23,315 nucleotides of DNA from Pseudomonadota bacterium (GCA_023458595.1 JAEWYT010000128.1:1-23315), one strand, 5' to 3'. Positions 1-7,437 are shown, counted from the first letter of the stretch. Notes: generated by a model not told the origin, from the sequence alone. Numbers and translations: made by a program.

Positions 1-67
1 GAATCCCTGCCTGGTGCTCCTTCAGCACCGCAATGATCTGACCCTCACTGTATCGGTTCTTCTTCAT
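1..67 (-). CDS. IS3-family transposase OrfA, N-terminus only
   Basis: Reading leftwards from the ATG at 67-65, the first 22 residues start MKKNRYSEGQIIAVLKEHQA. This is the typical opening of OrfA of IS3-family elements, probably the IS407 group: a basic start followed by the first helix of the DNA-binding helix-turn-helix. A GGAG motif lies just before the ATG. The gene runs off the window. OrfA would normally be followed by OrfB, the DDE catalytic part, made by frameshifting. Intactness cannot be judged. Confidence 0.7.
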   Translation of the reverse strand, partial: MKKNRYSEGQIIAVLKEHQAGI

Positions 68-112
68 CTCCGTCTCCTTCTGACGGAGTCCAGTTCAAAC
101 CGAGGCACTTCA
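1..112 (-). mobile_element. End of an IS3-family insertion sequence (partial)
   Basis: The element enters from the left window edge. It contains the start of a transposase OrfA read leftwards and an upstream non-coding tip. IS3-family ends usually start with TG on the outside. Read on the minus strand, the best candidate tip starts TGAAGTGCCTCGG, which places the boundary near position 112. The other end and the target-site duplication are outside the window, so the exact boundary is an inference. Confidence 0.6.
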
Positions 113-349
113 GGGGGCAACGTCAGCTACTATAGGATCACGATCGATGGTGTCTGGGGGCCGCGTTCCCGGCAAGCCCTTCGGGAATTCCGAGAGCGCA
201 ACCGGCTTAGTCCAGCCGATCAGTGGGATAGCCGAACTCAACAATTGCTTTTGTCGGAGAATGCAATCGGCGCCGGTACAGGCCCCCTGATACTGACCCC
301 GCCTTCTACGACTAGGACGCAAGGGGTTCCGACGCGCCTATCCCAGTAG
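113..349 (+). pseudogene. 3' remnant of a peptidoglycan-binding-domain protein, cut by the IS
   Basis: The open frame continues from inside the IS to a stop at 347-349, but only the part after about 113 looks like a real protein. It contains ITIDGVWGPRSRQALREFRE, followed by a helix ending in TQQLLL. This matches the second half of a PG_binding_1 repeat (DGxxGPxTxxAxxxFQ core), usually found in cell-wall hydrolases or secreted proteins. The N-terminal part is missing and is replaced by IS sequence. The last 25 or so residues are low complexity. The simplest reading is that the IS insertion truncated the gene. The family is fairly clear, the parent protein unknown. Confidence 0.55.
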
Positions 350-376
350 TCGTTCTCTATCGATAGCCGTACCTCC

Positions 377-400
377 CGCTGTTCGGGTACCCGAACAGCG
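377..400. repeat. 24-bp perfect palindrome
   Basis: The arm CGCTGTTCGGGT is followed directly by its exact reverse complement, with no spacer, centred on GGTACC. There is no T-run on either side, so it is not a normal rho-independent terminator. It lies about 390 bp from the iterons in a stretch (350-655) where I see no gene. It could be a dimer-binding site or a cruciform or priming element of the replicon. Confidence 0.85.
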
Positions 401-655
401 TCCGAACAATCCAAGTTCGACCGAGTTGGTACCGATCGCGGCGTTGGTCTCAAACCGCACAGGACGTCGCCTGAGGCGTTCGCCGCCTTCTCAACGACTT
501 CCCCCTGCCAGATAAGGCGAAAGTGAAATTTCACGCCCCTCAGACGGTCACGCGAGTGGCATTTCGGACGCACGGAAAAACGCAAACATCCAATACCAAT
601 TTCAATAGATGACGAGATTTCTACCAATACTTGGCTGGATTCTCTCAATAGGGAT
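401..655. other. Non-coding stretch between palindrome and origin; no gene seen
   Basis: Open frames here are not convincing: they have no recognisable domain, no good ribosome binding site, and run across the AT-rich and IS-side sequence. No clear promoter or further repeat was found. It probably belongs to the left flank of the replication origin. Confidence 0.5.
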
Positions 656-1020
656 CTAGATTGCCGTAAAAATAAAATAATCAATAATGAAAATCTGCAC
701 ATATATGTCTTATATGTTTTATATGAATTATATGTACCTATATGCAGTCCGGATTTATTCTTATATTCTCTATGCTTATGCATACTTCGCGCACCAAACT
801 ATGCGTAAGTGCGCACCAAACTATGCGTAGAACCGCACCGAACTATGCGTAAGTGCGCACCGGACTATGCGCACCTGCGCACCGGACTATGCGCGGGCTT
901 ATCGGTAACCCGTTGATGTCGCTAATGCATTGTTTTCCGGAGGCGCACCGAACTATGCGCAGGCGCCAGGGGGCCAAGGATGCCGCCCGAATTGTCGGAC
1001 AGCGCACCGAACTATGCGTA
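656..1020. other. Putative plasmid replication origin (oriV): AT-rich zone plus iterons
   Basis: An AT-rich stretch (about 660-780) contains several copies of the word TATATG (near 700-745). It is followed by seven iterons and then by the 3' end of repA. AT-rich unwinding element, initiator-binding iterons and a neighbouring rep gene are the standard parts of an iteron-controlled origin. TTATGCATA at 776-784 differs by one base from the DnaA box consensus TTATNCACA and may be a weak DnaA site. The order is AT-rich side, iterons, repA 3' end, so the origin lies downstream of repA rather than upstream. Confidence 0.75.
789..1020 (+). repeat. Seven 19-bp RepA iterons
   Basis: Copies of GCGCACCGAACTATGCGTA (variants: CAAA or CGGA in the middle, last two bases TA, CA or CG) lie at 789-807, 811-829, 833-851, 855-873, 877-895, 943-961 and 1002-1020. 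The first five have exactly 22-bp spacing, about two helical turns. The sixth is 66 bp (3 x 22) after the fifth, so it stays in phase with two slots empty. The seventh is 59 bp further on. All point the same way. The third copy has C instead of G at its first base. Confidence 0.92.
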
Positions 1021-1030
1021 GGTGTGTGGC

Positions 1031-2149
1031 TCATTTGCCAAGCCGCTTGGGCGGCACGAAAAGAGAGCCCGGATCGGAGGGAAACAGCATGATCCCCTGC
1101 TCCGTCAGCTTGACCGGCAGTTTTGGAAACACCTCCCTGATGGCCTCGATATCGGTGGCAAACGTCTGGCGGAACTTGCGCGACCGCTCGATGTCCTTGC
1201 CGAATTGCTCCTTGAGGGCCGTCCAGCTGATGGGATAGCGCCGGTCGACGGTGCGCAGCCGCCAGGCAAGCCACAAGACGATATCGATCTGTCGGGACGA
1301 GCTGGAGAAGGCTTTGAGCGAACGGATATCGATCGGCATCGCGTGTTCCTTCAGCGACGCGAAGAAATCCTTGTTGAGATAGAGCGTCGAGCTCCACAGC
1401 TGCTTCTGGTCCGGGTCCTGGGGCAGCCAGATATCGAAGGCGTCGATCGCCTGGGTCTTGATTGTGCGCGCGGCCCCGTTGCCACTCCACAACCCGAGCT
1501 GCATATGGGCGGCGGCAAGCCGATTGAGCTGCTCCTTGAACAGGTTGATGGTTCCGTTCTGGCCGCCGGTTACTTTGAACCCGAGGTCACGAATGAGCGC
1601 ACTCATGGAGTCGGCCACCTCGATTTCGTGGCTGTTCTGTCGCATGGCCATCGTGCAGATGTGAATCATCAGGAGCCGGGCCTTGGGACCGTACGGCAAT
1701 CCCGGCTGGACCATCTTGCCCGTGAGCGGGTCTTTCAGGAACCCGGCCTGCACGGCAAGGGAGTTCTTGCCGTACTCGCGGATGTAGTGGTCGCGATCGG
1801 CCGGCGGCCGTTTGTAGGGAAACCCGCACAGGGCGAGCACGCTGTGCAGATGGTATCGGTCGTTGTCGGCAAGTGGCTTGTCCACATACTCGCGCGCATC
1901 GTCTCGCCGTTTCTCGACACGAGTCATGTTCGCCTGCCGCGCCCGCTTCTTGTCGCGGCGCTGTTGCTCCTCCTCGACACTCGTGCGTTCCAGTCGTGCT
2001 GTAAGCGGCGCGCCTTTCGCGGCATGCCAGCGCTCCAGGAGGTCCGCGTCCAGCGGTAGCGGTGGCGCGACGGTGGGTGACGTTTTGACACCGTCCGCGG
2101 CAGGCGGCGTTTTGCCCGGTCCGGATTTCCGTAGTTCAGTATGCCCCAC
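1031..2149 (-). CDS. repA: Plasmid replication initiator, RepA family
   Basis: This 372-residue protein resembles the plasmid-encoded RepA family (RepA_C type). Such initiators bind iterons and open the origin. The most family-like part is residues 152-192 (YGPKARLLMIHICTMAM, then a stretch with EIEVADSMSALIRDLG), followed by a probable winged-helix region to about residue 340. The first 75 residues are charged and low complexity. The start is unsure: GTG at 2149 directly follows an in-frame TGA and has no clear ribosome binding site, and the next ATG is at codon 75. Its stop lies 11 bp from the last iteron. It is read in the same direction as the two partition genes upstream, with a 63-bp gap. 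Confidence 0.85.
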   Translation of the reverse strand: MGHTELRKSGPGKTPPAADGVKTSPTVAPPLPLDADLLERWHAAKGAPLTARLERTSVEEEQQRRDKKRARQANMTRVEKRRDDAREYVDKPLADNDRYHLHSVLALCGFPYKRPPADRDHYIREYGKNSLAVQAGFLKDPLTGKMVQPGLPYGPKARLLMIHICTMAMRQNSHEIEVADSMSALIRDLGFKVTGGQNGTINLFKEQLNRLAAAHMQLGLWSGNGAARTIKTQAIDAFDIWLPQDPDQKQLWSSTLYLNKDFFASLKEHAMPIDIRSLKAFSSSSRQIDIVLWLAWRLRTVDRRYPISWTALKEQFGKDIERSRKFRQTFATDIEAIREVFPKLPVKLTEQGIMLFPSDPGSLFVPPKRLGK

Positions 2150-2168
2150 TCATCGCATTTCCGTAGTT
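2125..2168. promoter_or_regulatory. Direct repeat flanking the repA start, candidate RepA operator
   Basis: ATTTCCGTAGTT occurs at 2125-2136 and again at 2157-2168, either side of the proposed repA start at 2147-2149. Read on the coding strand, the copy inside the gene sits in CATACTGAACTACGG. Its core ACTGAACTACG resembles the iteron core ACCGAACTATG. Iteron plasmids commonly repress their own rep gene through related sites, so self-regulation is a reasonable inference. It also suggests that the true repA start could lie further downstream. Confidence 0.5.
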
Positions 2169-2207
2169 GAACATTCACGAAATCCCGGCGTTGCGGAATC
2201 CAGCCTC

Positions 2208-2444
2208 TCAGGCATCTGCAATTGCCTCCTTCAAGAGATCCCGGACGTAGTCGCTCATCATTTTGCCGCGCTGTACGCAGGCGAGCTTGAGATCACGGTG
2301 GAGCTTTTCCGGTACATCGACGGTCAACCGCTTCATCGGCTCCTTCTCGGCGGGTTTCAGCGTGTTCTCCTTCGCTTGCCCTACCCAATCATCCGGCGTT
2401 GCCGGACGGACCGGGACCTTGATGGCGATAGCTTTCTTGCTCAT
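2208..2444 (-). CDS. Small ribbon-helix-helix partition protein (ParB/ParG-like)
   Basis: This protein has 78 residues. The ATG overlaps the parA stop as ATGA, and AGGAGG precedes it by 8 bases (2452-2457), which fixes the start although the frame stays open further upstream. The N-terminal 38 residues look flexible and basic. The C-terminal half (residues 39-76: RLTVDVPEKLHRDLKLACVQ, then a helix ending in YVRDLLKEAI) is a ribbon-helix-helix fold: a beta strand that reads the DNA, then two helices. Small RHH proteins encoded right after a short ParA are usually the centromere-binding partner and repressor of the par operon. An orphan antitoxin is the alternative, but no toxin gene is nearby. 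Confidence 0.75.
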   Translation of the reverse strand: MSKKAIAIKVPVRPATPDDWVGQAKENTLKPAEKEPMKRLTVDVPEKLHRDLKLACVQRGKMMSDYVRDLLKEAIADA

Positions 2445-3100
2445 GCGGCTTTCCTCCTGTTGTTCTTCTTGTTTGTAAGCGCTGGAATTACCTCGCATGC
2501 GAGAGCGGCGACCTCCGCGGCGGCATCGCCTTTTGGTTCGGCCTCGATGACCGTCAGCCCCGAAGCGGCGCTCTCGGCGAAGATGACCCGCTGGGTCAAC
2601 GCGGTGCCAAGCACCGGCACCTCGAGATCGGAGAGTGCTGCCTTCACATCGCGGGCAATCACCGTATTTGCGACCTTCCGTGAAATCGCAAACGCGCATT
2701 TCAGGTCGGCTTTGAACACTTGCGCTTCGCGGATGAGCTGGACGGTATCGGCGGCGGCCCAGACGTCGTAGGGAGACGGCTGAACGGGAACGATGACCAG
2801 GTCGCTGGCCATAATGGCCGCGCGGCCCAATTCGTTCACCCGTGGCGCGCCGTCGACCACCACCAAATCGTAGTCGGCGGCAATAGAAGGAAGGTCACGG
2901 TGCAGAGTGGGGGTTGGCATGGCGACCACATTGAACAGTGGTTCTTCCGTTCTGGCAGCGGACCATGCCAGGGCGCTCCCTTGGGGATCGGCGTCGACCA
3001 GCAAGACCCGCTGCCCGGCCCTCGCCGCACAGCCGGCGAGGTTGACGGCTATCGTGGTTTTACCAACGCCGCCTTTTTGATTGAGTATCCCAATAATCAC
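2441..3100 (-). CDS. parA: ParA-family partition ATPase
   Basis: This protein has 219 residues, the size of the short type Ib ParA/ParF group that lacks an N-terminal DNA-binding domain. The deviant Walker A motif KGGVGKT is at residues 9-15, VDADPQGSA near 36-44 and the Walker B-like LVVVDGAPR near 79-87. These ATPases form patterns on the nucleoid that move plasmid copies to daughter cells, using a partner protein bound to a centromere. The partner is probably the RHH protein translated next (4-bp overlap). The gene lies upstream of repA in the same direction and has AT-rich repeats in front of it. Confidence 0.92.
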   Translation of the reverse strand: MIIGILNQKGGVGKTTIAVNLAGCAARAGQRVLLVDADPQGSALAWSAARTEEPLFNVVAMPTPTLHRDLPSIAADYDLVVVDGAPRVNELGRAAIMASDLVIVPVQPSPYDVWAAADTVQLIREAQVFKADLKCAFAISRKVANTVIARDVKAALSDLEVPVLGTALTQRVIFAESAASGLTVIEAEPKGDAAAEVAALACEVIPALTNKKNNRRKAA

Positions 3101-3122
3101 AAATTCGACCTTATTGTTTGCA

Positions 3123-3234
3123 GTAATATTTCCATATTCTGAATATTATTCTACGTAACAATAAATATTACGCCAACTCGGAATTGCGATTTTACGCGAT
3201 TGTTGAAATTATACGACCCGAAGCGGCGTAAATC
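3123..3234. promoter_or_regulatory. AT-rich repeat region upstream of parA: candidate centromere and par operator
   Basis: GTAATATTT at 3123-3131 and its exact inverse AAATATTAC at 3163-3171 enclose a third AATATT (3142-3147). A second loose inverted pair is GATTTTACGC (3188-3197) with GCGTAAATC (3226-3234). The region sits just upstream of parA and stands out from the GC-rich surroundings. Type Ib par systems keep their centromere at this place. The assignment rests on position and repeats only. No gene is seen from 3101 to 3303. Confidence 0.5.
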
Positions 3235-3303
3235 ATGAAAGGCGGAAATGTTGTTATCCGATATTCATGAAGGCGTGCCCCCAGCTAGTTGAACGCTTGG
3301 AAC

Positions 3304-4932
3304 TCAGACCATTCCAAATGGAAGATGATTTCGTCGACTGGAATCGGCTGACTTCGAGAGTGACCGCACTGCGTCCGCATTCGTCCTTCGAAGAAGGCCA
3401 ATCTTGATCACGATCAGAATCGGCACGGCGGCCACGAATAGCAGAGCGACTGCTTTGAACGCCGTATCGAATGCGATTATGGCAGACTGCCCGGCGATCG
3501 CCTTGTTCAAGAGATTTGTGGCTGCTCGGCTCGACGCAGTAGCATCCATACCTCGCGCAACCAACAGCGCTGATGTCGTCGCAATCCGTTCGGAGATGGT
3601 CGGATCCCCTGCCGAAACATGCGCACCCAGTATCGTAACGTCGGCCGCGATATTGCGGTCGATGATTGTTTGGAGTCCGGCAACCCCCAGTAGGCCACCG
3701 AACTGCCGACCTGCGTTGAAGATGCCAATACCGCAGGCAAGGTTTCGACCGTCGAGGTCACTGAAGGCGATCATGGTAATCGATAGAAACAGGAAGCCGA
3801 GGCCGCAGCCGCGTAACAAAATCGCTGCCATCATGTCGTCCGACCCGCTCTCTCCAGAAGAACCCGACAGCATCCACATCGCTGACATAACCATCATGAT
3901 GCCGAAGGGAACCGTTGCAATCGGAGGCACGCGGCGAAATTGAATCAGATAAGCAGCAACGAAAAGCGCACCGGCAAACGGCGCTCCGCTGGGCAATAAG
4001 AGTTGGCCCGCATCCATTGGTGTGAACGCCAATACAGATAGCGCAAACGACGGAATTAGATACGCACTTCCGAATAGCGCGGCGCCGGCAACCAAACTGA
4101 CAATAAGAGCGAAGGCAAAATTGTTTGACTGAAAGATTGTGAAGTCCAGGAGCCCGTCTCTTCTAGACACCAATTGTTGACCGAGAAACGCCAGTAGAGC
4201 TGCCGCGCCAACTATCGCCAGCCAGGATATGCGTGAGGCTTCAAACCAGTTCCATCGGCTGCCTTGGCTGAGCACGTAGGTGAAACAGAAAAGCGCTGTA
4301 GCGAGGAGCGAAATGCCTATCCAATCGAACGGACGTTGTGCGATCCCGACGAATTTCGGGATGTCCGCGAGCAACACCAAGCCCGCTGCAGCCAAAGCCA
4401 CCGGGACAACGCTGAAGAATATCCAACTCCAGGAGCCGCTATCGAGTAACCACCCCTGAAGCGCAGGAGCCAGCGTAGCGGGGGCAACGACCGCCCCAAC
4501 GGCAAATAGCGCTTGCAACATCGGTTGATAACGACGCGAGTATCCGAGGAAGACAATGGTCTGTCCCGCAACAAGCAGGATGCCTCCGGCGACCCCTTGC
4601 ACGAGACGGAGTCCGACGAGCAAGTCCAACCGGACTGTGACAGCCGCAAATGCGCAAGCCGCACCCATAAGAAGGGTGGAACTGGTCATAAGGCTGCGCG
4701 GACTGAGACAACTCATCAGCCACGGAGCGACCAGGAATCCAGTCATCTTTAGGGCGATGTAGCAAACGTCCAGCCACGCAAACTCATCGGGCGTAGCGTA
4801 GGTATCGCCGATCAAGTCGATACGGCCCAGCGACAAGATTGTGCTGGCGATTGCTTCCGTCAAAGTGGCGAGCACAATTCCTGCGACGAGGATGGTGCCC
4901 GACGTCGAAGGCGGGCGCTGCGGCGTGGTCAT
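3304..4932 (-). CDS. MFS multidrug efflux transporter, DHA2 (EmrB/QacA) type
   Basis: This integral membrane protein of 542 residues, with about 14 predicted hydrophobic segments, is the usual size for DHA2 drug:proton antiporters. The segment RLVQGVAGGILLVAGQ (109-124) corresponds to the conserved fourth-helix arginine motif. AVGAVVAPATLAPALQGWLL (144-163), followed by SWSWIFF, is the antiporter motif C region. The first-helix motif, normally LDxTIVNVALP, reads LTEAIASTILSLG (24-36), with Glu in place of Asp, so substrate handling may differ. It is the last gene of the leftward set adaptor, cyclase, transporter, 76 bp after the cyclase stop. It probably works with the HlyD-type adaptor at 6274-7383. 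No outer-membrane channel gene is nearby. No strong ribosome binding site is seen. Confidence 0.88.
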   Translation of the reverse strand: MTTPQRPPSTSGTILVAGIVLATLTEAIASTILSLGRIDLIGDTYATPDEFAWLDVCYIALKMTGFLVAPWLMSCLSPRSLMTSSTLLMGAACAFAAVTVRLDLLVGLRLVQGVAGGILLVAGQTIVFLGYSRRYQPMLQALFAVGAVVAPATLAPALQGWLLDSGSWSWIFFSVVPVALAAAGLVLLADIPKFVGIAQRPFDWIGISLLATALFCFTYVLSQGSRWNWFEASRISWLAIVGAAALLAFLGQQLVSRRDGLLDFTIFQSNNFAFALIVSLVAGAALFGSAYLIPSFALSVLAFTPMDAGQLLLPSGAPFAGALFVAAYLIQFRRVPPIATVPFGIMMVMSAMWMLSGSSGESGSDDMMAAILLRGCGLGFLFLSITMIAFSDLDGRNLACGIGIFNAGRQFGGLLGVAGLQTIIDRNIAADVTILGAHVSAGDPTISERIATTSALLVARGMDATASSRAATNLLNKAIAGQSAIIAFDTAFKAVALLFVAAVPILIVIKIGLLRRTNADAVRSLSKSADSSRRNHLPFGMV

Positions 4933-5008
4933 GAACGCGACATTCGTGTGAGTTGGCAGCGAACTAATCCACGTCCCCGTATCGAGTGACAGAACATGAG
5001 ATTCTTAT

Positions 5009-6274
5009 TCATTGGTTTGCCCGCAGATGTGGCTGCGCTGATCCACCGGCATGTGTGTAGAGCTCACTCGGCTCGGCAAACCCTGCAAGTTCGTAGCAGC
5101 CGATTTCGACAGCCGTTCCTGGTGCGAGTAACTTTGCAAACCGCTCAGACATGATGAGCGGACGCCCGGTCGCACTGCACACGGTCTGTATTCGGCTCAC
5201 CAAATTTACGTCAGGGCCAATAAACGTGAAGTCGAGGCGCTGGCCGGAGCCGATATTGCCGTAGCCAACTTCTCCGTAGTGCAGCGCAATTCCGGCGAGG
5301 AGTTCAGCATCCGGCGCTTTGAACCGCGCCAGACCGTCCAAAGCGCTCAAAGCACCATTCAGCGCGGCGGCGCAGGCTGCTTCCGCGTTCTCACACCTGA
5401 AAAATGCAAGCGCGGCATCTCCCATGAATTTGATCACTTCGCCACCGGCGTTCGCAATAGCGGGCACAACCAAATCAAAATATGCATTCAGCAATTCAAG
5501 CACGCGTGCGCCCGGCAAACGGCCCGCAAGTGCGGTGAACCCCCGTAGATCGCAGAGAAGTAGACCGACTTCGAGGCTTTCGAATTCACCTCGGCGAATG
5601 TGGCCTGCCAACACGCGCTGCGCAGTCGTCACGCCGACATAGGTATCGAGCAGCGTCGTCTCGACACGCCTGAGAGCTCGTAGCTCGCAGGCGTTTCGAA
5701 GGGCGGGAACGATCCGCTTCAATGTTGTCCGTTCCAACTGGGAAAATCCGCTCGGGCGTGTGGTTGCGAACGATGCGGCGCTGACCAGGCCATCGCCGTG
5801 GCGCAAAGGGACAAAAATAAATTCGACGAGGCCGCGACCATCGAATAGGTCCGTATGAAGCCATTCAGGATCGCTGGAATCGTCCAAGTGCACCGTTGAT
5901 GGTTTTCGGGTTTCCATTGCGAGTCGAAGAGGACTTTCGACAAAGCCCGGCAGATATTCCGCACCGTGTTTCCGCTCACGAACTTCCACGGTCTCGTTTG
6001 GTGCCCATGCCACGCTGCGGCCAAGTATTTCCGGATGAAGGGTCTTGAAGTGAAGCGTGAGCCGGTCGATTGGCAGCCCAGCGGCGCGTAGCCGTAGCCC
6101 CAAGCCGGATGCCAAACCTGCATCGTCGAGATCGTGGCTTTCGTCGCCCACCAGCCAATCGATCAGCCGGGCGACAGTGGAAACGACACCGCAGTTCTCG
6201 CGCGCCATTCGACATCCAGCTCTGCCGGAAGCGCGTACGATCGTTTCTTTCTTTTTGGTGCCCGATTTCGGCAT
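5009..6274 (-). CDS. Class III adenylate/guanylate cyclase with N-terminal GAF-like domain
   Basis: This 421-residue protein should make cAMP (or cGMP) from the nucleoside triphosphate. Residues about 35-200 form a GAF-like sensor region of the kind common in rhizobial soluble cyclases (RLIDWLVGDE, then LRAAGLPIDRLTLHFKTLHP). The catalytic domain begins near 235. Visible active-site residues are metal-binding D242 (CDLRGFTAL) and D286 (KFMGDAALAFF), base-selecting K282 and T350 (DFTFIG), and N357 and R361 (VNLVSRI). The full set implies activity, and Lys/Thr favours ATP. There are no membrane segments. The start overlaps the adaptor stop as TAATG, implying coupling. An ATG at 6208 is an alternative. 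Its position between the two halves of an efflux pump is unusual. Confidence 0.9.
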   Translation of the reverse strand: MPKSGTKKKETIVRASGRAGCRMARENCGVVSTVARLIDWLVGDESHDLDDAGLASGLGLRLRAAGLPIDRLTLHFKTLHPEILGRSVAWAPNETVEVRERKHGAEYLPGFVESPLRLAMETRKPSTVHLDDSSDPEWLHTDLFDGRGLVEFIFVPLRHGDGLVSAASFATTRPSGFSQLERTTLKRIVPALRNACELRALRRVETTLLDTYVGVTTAQRVLAGHIRRGEFESLEVGLLLCDLRGFTALAGRLPGARVLELLNAYFDLVVPAIANAGGEVIKFMGDAALAFFRCENAEAACAAALNGALSALDGLARFKAPDAELLAGIALHYGEVGYGNIGSGQRLDFTFIGPDVNLVSRIQTVCSATGRPLIMSERFAKLLAPGTAVEIGCYELAGFAEPSELYTHAGGSAQPHLRANQ

Positions 6275-7383
6275 TAGGAAGCTGCTCGGTCAGTCTTTGA
6301 TAGGGAACTGCTAGGGGCCTGCCGAGCATCGGGGCTATCCGATACGCTGGTGGTCTCATTGTCGTGACCAATGACGACTCGAGCCGATAGGCCGGGCACC
6401 AGACGCCCTGGCAAAGGATTATTCCTAAATCGGATTTTCACAGGAACGCGTTGAACGACCCGAACAAAATTTCCAGTGGCGTTGTCTGGCGGAAGCAGGC
6501 TGAAAGCCGATCCACTCCCTGGGGAGAAGCTGTCGACAGTGCCTTCGAATACCTCGTTTGGGTAGCCGTCGACTGTGATGCGGACGTGCTGGCCAGCCCG
6601 TATGTACTCGACCTGGGTTTCCTTGAAATTCGCTACAACCCAAACGTCATTGACTGGGACGATATCGAGCAGCGACACGCCGGGCGAAACAAGTCGGCCG
6701 ACCCGAACCTGTCGATTGGCAACGACCCCGTCTACCGGAGCGCGAACCGATGTGCTGTCGAGATCGATTTGGGCCAGGTCGCACAATGCTTTTGCCTGGG
6801 CAACCGCCGCTAAAGCTGCGTCACGCTGCGCAGACAGGACCTGAATACGCTGCTGCTGCGCTTCCACCGATGCCGATGCTGCCGATAGATTCGCAACGGC
6901 CCTCGACTTGGCGGCAGTGCTTTCGTCGACGAGAGCCTGGCTCACTACGTTGGTACGGACAAGTTCGTTATGACGGTCCGATACCCGTTTTGCGAGATCC
7001 AGCGCCGCAATTGCTGCGCTTCTTTCAGCCTCCGCTTGACGGATTAGCACCTGCTGGAGGCTGACTTCGGCTTCGACGTTTTTGAGGCGTGCCTGCGCGG
7101 CGTCGACATTGGCTACCGCTTGTGCGAGCCGCGCGCGATAGTCTTGGTCATCAATGCGAAACAGTACGTCACCCTTACTGACTGCTTGATTGTCGATAAT
7201 CTCCACGGCGGTGACATAGCCCGCCACTTTGGACGCGATCGAAGTTACATCGGCTCGGATGTAAGCATTATCCGTCGACATCTCCCCGCTACGCAGAACC
7301 CAGGCCCATGACGAAACCAGAACGGCCACGGCTGCCACACATAGAAGCGCTCCCACAAACCTTCTCTTGTTTTGCATCGACAT
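6274..7383 (-). CDS. HlyD/EmrA-family membrane fusion adaptor
   Basis: This 369-residue protein has a single N-terminal membrane anchor (about residues 9-30) and then STDNAYIRAD (36-45), typical of EmrA-type adaptors. It continues with a first lipoyl half (VAGYVTAVEIIDNQAVSKGD, about 53-72), a long alpha-helical coiled-coil hairpin (about 85-205) and a second lipoyl half around SVRAPVDGVVANRQVRVGRL, followed by a beta-barrel domain. Such adaptors link an inner-membrane exporter to an outer-membrane channel across the periplasm. The start has GGAG with a 6-base spacer. The gene is first in the leftward operon and lies directly beside the double operator shared with the divergent tetR-type gene. 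Confidence 0.9.
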   Translation of the reverse strand: MSMQNKRRFVGALLCVAAVAVLVSSWAWVLRSGEMSTDNAYIRADVTSIASKVAGYVTAVEIIDNQAVSKGDVLFRIDDQDYRARLAQAVANVDAAQARLKNVEAEVSLQQVLIRQAEAERSAAIAALDLAKRVSDRHNELVRTNVVSQALVDESTAAKSRAVANLSAASASVEAQQQRIQVLSAQRDAALAAVAQAKALCDLAQIDLDSTSVRAPVDGVVANRQVRVGRLVSPGVSLLDIVPVNDVWVVANFKETQVEYIRAGQHVRITVDGYPNEVFEGTVDSFSPGSGSAFSLLPPDNATGNFVRVVQRVPVKIRFRNNPLPGRLVPGLSARVVIGHDNETTSVSDSPDARQAPSSSLSKTDRAAS

Positions 7384-7393
7384 GGCTTTCTCC

Positions 7394-7437
7394 GGTAATG
7401 CCTGTTACCATACAGCCGTACGGTAACGGTCATTACC
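7394..7437. promoter_or_regulatory. Double palindromic operator between adaptor and TetR genes
   Basis: Two copies of GGTAA-N6-TTACC are present at 7394-7409 and 7422-7437, with a 12-bp spacer and a 28-bp centre-to-centre distance. The two sites are also near mirror images of each other (14 of 16 positions), giving a nested symmetric structure. They occupy most of the gap between the divergent genes. This is typical of a TetR-family repressor controlling itself and the adjacent efflux operon. Confidence 0.8.

Noticed and set aside
238..783. 181-residue open frame on the minus strand
   Set aside because: It runs through the palindrome and the AT-rich origin zone, has no recognisable domain and no good ribosome binding site.
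789..1020. CRISPR-like array
   Set aside because: Repeats are 19 bp with only 3-bp gaps for most copies, so there are no spacers. A rep gene is adjacent, which makes them iterons.
1022..2059. 345-residue open frame opposite repA
   Set aside because: Arg/Pro/Gly-rich shadow of repA with no family resemblance. The repA frame has clear initiator motifs.
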